NCBI RefSeq assembly: GCF_000787575.1
Contig: NW_012236511.1
Location: 186,001 to 250,000 of the forward strand
Length of the DNA: 64,000 nucleotides
Reading direction: 5' to 3'
DNA from: Acytostelium subglobosum LB1
Taxonomy: Eukaryota > Evosea > Eumycetozoa > Acytosteliales > Acytosteliaceae
Positions 61,313-64,000 of the stretch are shown here, in pieces. The notes below the pieces were generated by a model. That model was not told the DNA's origin, made no database searches, and worked only from the letters and a program-made list of their open reading frames with translations. The first letter of the stretch is position 1; every line of letters starts with the position of its first letter. Both the position numbers and the translations under genes were made by a program.

Positions 61313-62352
61313 TTATTTGAACTTGGAGATGATGAAGTAGACTGGGAAACGAAGTGTGATCATGGTGTTCTCATCGGCACCTGCTCCAAGGGCAGCGATC
61401 AACCTCTGCTTCAATGATGGAAGTGGATCCTGTCCATTATTCATCTCCTTATACTTATTGTATCCAGACCATGTACCATAGTATCCAATCATACTATTGA
61501 TTGAAAGTGTTTTCTAAGTTGATTGAGAGTACTTAGTATGGATGGGACATGACGATCGAGGAGATGATGGACTTACGGTGAATGATATCTGCTCCCTGGT
61601 TGTGTTTGGGAATGGCGGGATGATGTCCTCATAGTTGCGATCGATCAACTTTCTGTTGGCAGGCCAGTATTGATCACCAAGTGTGTTGCTGTAGTACTGT
61701 GTCATGGTTGTGATGCGATGGATGTGTCAGCTGTCATTCGTTATCCATTGATTGATTGAATGAACATGCTTACATCCATATGAATGGCATTGATCTCATC
61801 ATTATCAGTGATTGAACATGTTCCATAACACCAAATAATCAATGATCCATCAGGTTGGAGAAGACGACTATATGTTTGATTGATTGATTGATCGATGAAT
61901 GAATGAGTGAGTGACACGGGATGGTTCCAATCATGATTGTCTCAATACTCCAAGGACACATACTTGACCTCACCAAAGAACTTGGGCAAATCGAACCAGT
62001 GAGCTGCTTGAGCGACGGTGATGAGATCGGCTTTGGGTCCATCATAGTCGATGCACTCGGCGGGCGACACCTTGTACTCGACGTTGGACGAGTCGGAGAC
62101 GGCGCTGCCAATCTGACCAGCGGATGGATCGAATCCAATCACCTTCTCAAAGAACTTGGCAATCTCGACGGTGGCCTGACCAGTGCCACAGCCAATGTCA
62201 AACGCAAGCTTGCGAGGCGTGTTGGCCGTGTGTTTCTTGAGCACCTCGAACAACTCTGGTGGGTACGTTGGTCTGAACGTGCGGTACGAGTCGCTCACCT
62301 TGCCAAAGTGATCAACAAATGTTGTTGATGGTTGTGATGATGATGTTGACAT
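61313..62352 (-). CDS. Class I SAM-dependent methyltransferase
   Basis: Minus-strand exons are 61964-62352, 61774-61867, 61577-61696 and 61313-61513, giving 267 residues. The SAM-binding motif I is LAFDIGCGTGQAT, followed by VIGFDPS (acidic end of strand 2), AECIDY and DLITVAQAAHWFD (motif IV region). RLLQPDGSLIIWCYG is formed across the first intron. The pattern is that of the trans-aconitate-methyltransferase-like / YcgJ group common in dictyostelids and fungi; the methyl acceptor is unknown. No signal peptide, so probably cytosolic. Introns carry GATTGATT tracts. Confidence 0.88.
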
Positions 62353-62721
62353 TGATCGTTTGTTGTTGGAAAGTCGTTGGATTTGAATGAATGATGTTGT
62401 TGATGTTGTGATGGCTCTGGCCCTCGAGTACCTTTAGTGTGTCGGGTCCAACATGCAGACTTGGGTAAGTATCAGTTGTTTGTATCCATGTATCACTGTT
62501 CAACATACATTGAATGAATGGTTGATTGATTGATGTATGATTTGATTGATGTGGATCACTGATTGAGAGATCTTATAACTTTTGGTTTTAGACCGCAGGC
62601 CCCAGGCTGAGTCCCTACTACCAAAAAAGGAAACCCAAAACACTCATTGCAATCAAGTGATTCAGACCCTGATCAAGGTAATATTACATTATATTACATG
62701 GCATGTATTAAATGACGTGGA
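62353..62721. other. Intergenic between methyltransferase and last gene
   Basis: 5' flank of the methyltransferase with GATT tracts; no gene recognised. Confidence 0.5.
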
Positions 62722-63784
62722 TCAATCAATTGATTGATTGAATAATTGCGATGAGTTAGCCTCATTCGGCCTCATTCGGCCGCATTGGACTTGGTTGGGG
62801 TCATAAAGGTTACCATCAAGCATGAATCTCTGGATATAGGGCCGAACTATTGACTTGAAATCTTGACTTGACTTGTTGTGAGGATTGTCTTGTTGAGTGT
62901 GATGTGGAACTATGACTATTCTTGGACATTTGCCAATCTGATGTGTGTTCATCCCCCAAGGATTGATCAACTTATCTTCCAATTTAACAAAGTTGAGTAC
63001 TTGTAACCCTCCTCCATGGCCATGTTCGCTGCCTCGGTCTGGGTTGTTGTCATCGTCATATTCATCCACTGAGATGAAGTAAGCGGAGGTAGTTCTTACT
63101 TGGATTGGAGTCGAGATAGTCAATCCATTGTTGTGCCACGAGATATGATGTCTTGGTGTAGCTGCCTCCATTGACCGCAGCCATTCGAAGCACGTCCTTG
63201 ACAAGGCCACGGTAGTCCCGGCCCACGAATCGCTCATCAACATGAGTCGAGTGATAGACGTAGTGCAGGTTGTTTCCGTCGCACAGGTTGTCCGACATCC
63301 ACACCATGTCGCGGCCAGCATTCACCAAGTTGCGCATTCCCATGCCGTTGACATAGCCAATGTGGCCTGTTGATGGATCGATTCCAAGACACTCTGCTCG
63401 CGACATGTATTGTGAGCCGAGGCCTCCTTCGCCAAACTCGAATGACAGGCATTGAATAGGGTATAGTCCTTTGTTTCCCAAGTGTCCAAGTCGATGCATT
63501 GCTCTGGCCAGGCAATGCATGTCACCAAACACATTGCATTCGCCCCAATTCATTCCTGTTATTGTCGGGTCCAACATCTTGGCCAACTCCCAAACCTTAT
63601 AATAAACATCATTCTTTTGTTCCAATGTCAATGAATGGAATGATTCCAACAATATTGAATGATCAACTTCAATATTAATGTCATTAACTGCCAGATACTT
63701 TGTCGACTGACAATCATATGACTTTGCAAATGAATGTACTGAACTTGCTATTTTATCCTTTATCGCTTCAAATAACAATGACAT
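62722..63784 (-). CDS. Unrecognised protein with hydrolase-like patterning; possible 31-nt intron
   Basis: Exon 1 starts at MSLLFEAIKDKIAS (63784). Without splicing the frame ends at 63062 after 240 residues. A GTAAGA donor at 63099 and CAG acceptor at 63069 would remove 31 bases and join to 62722-63068, giving 343 residues; a one-base sequence error is the other explanation. The downstream frame looks coding (RIVIVPHHTQQD, VRPYIQRFMLDGN). The middle has IGYVNGMGM...SDNLCDGNNLHYVYHSTH, which recalls the I-NG-x...YN-x-T pattern of alpha/beta-hydrolase-like DUF687 proteins, but I cannot confirm it. Function is not known. The 3' end includes a perfect 10-base tandem repeat at 62761-62780. Confidence 0.55.
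62761..62780 (+). repeat. Perfect 10-base tandem repeat in coding region
   Basis: CTCATTCGGC twice in a row, followed by a third partial unit. Confidence 0.85.
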
Positions 63785-64000
63785 AACTTCTATCTCTATC
63801 TATATCTCTTATTATACATATATCAATGACATAAAGTAAATGTATTCATTCATTCATTCATTCATCCATTCAACGTGTCATGAGTCACTAACTCACTCAC
63901 TTCTTGACTTCCATGAAAGTGGTGACTTGTTCATCCAAGATTCTTCTCACTCGAGTCTTCAAACTTATGTTTGAGAAGGTATCTTCTCAACTCTTATGTT
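63785..64000. other. Right-edge flank
   Basis: AT-rich 5' flank with (ATTC)n at about 63844-63872; no gene seen before the window ends. Confidence 0.5.

Noticed and set aside
1-64000. tRNA, rRNA or spliceosomal RNA genes
   Set aside because: Reading for T-loop, Sm-site and U-RNA core motifs gave no convincing match; a covariance-model scan would be decisive.
1-64000. Integrated retroelements or virus-like elements
   Set aside because: No reverse transcriptase, integrase, capsid or long terminal repeat pattern was recognised; the one long direct repeat holds only host-type genes.

Overview
The window looks like nuclear DNA of a dictyostelid social amoeba. Genes are compact. Introns are short (most about 50-260 bases) with GTAAGT/GTATGT donors and AT-rich sequence. 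Intergenic DNA is full of CAAT/GATT/TTCA tetranucleotide repeats. The gene content also fits: saposin/amoebapore-like proteins, a STE20 kinase with low-complexity N-terminus, RasGEF and RapGAP genes, and a glutamine-rich SAGA-type protein. Base composition is less AT-rich than Dictyostelium discoideum, so a group 2-like relative such as Acytostelium is my guess; the species cannot be fixed from the sequence alone. The text is a draft assembly with two 100-N gaps and about a dozen isolated Ns.

Layout. 1-1990 (-) is the 5' part of a GH31 alpha-glucosidase that runs off the left edge. A 3-kb gene-poor stretch follows, with one possible small spliced gene, then a C-4 sterol methyl oxidase (5059-6054, +). 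The dominant feature is a family of very large membrane proteins: signal peptide, about 1,300 residues of Cys-rich, N-glycosylation-rich ectodomain, seven membrane segments resembling the TOM1/TPRA1 class, and a short tail. Two copies lie on the + strand (6840-18554) and three on the - strand (24387-42181). All five share four exons with the same intron phases (0,1,0). Between the two arrays sit a RapGAP, a LUD-domain protein, a mitochondrial CLYBL-like lyase and a single-domain bacterial-type globin.

The three minus-strand family genes need care. About 5.93 kb (25039-30973) recurs almost identically at 31393-37326. The repeat is bounded by the two 100-N gaps, and its internal seam is dotted with single Ns. 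The middle gene has the 3' part of its right-hand neighbour and the 5' part of its left-hand neighbour. Two real genes plus an assembly duplication would explain everything, as would a very recent unequal crossover.

The right third holds a single-pass membrane protein with a predicted IPT/TIG-like ectodomain fused to a cytoplasmic RasGEF (43424-46335), two tandem saposin-domain genes (46814-49007), a GOST-like seven-TM protein (49193-51224), a poorly resolved small gene (51744-52191), and a STE20/PAK-type kinase (54275-55945). Then come an ataxin-7/Sgf73-like glutamine-rich protein (56483-60556), a class I SAM methyltransferase (61313-62352) and an unrecognised gene with hydrolase-like patterning and a possible 31-nt intron (62722-63784).

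Functional themes are cell-surface sensing (7TM family, TIG-RasGEF, GOST), small-GTPase control (RasGEF, RapGAP, PAK-like kinase), lipid/membrane biology (sterol oxidase, saposins) and chromatin. No rRNA, tRNA, CRISPR array, or transposon with a recognisable intact gene was seen.
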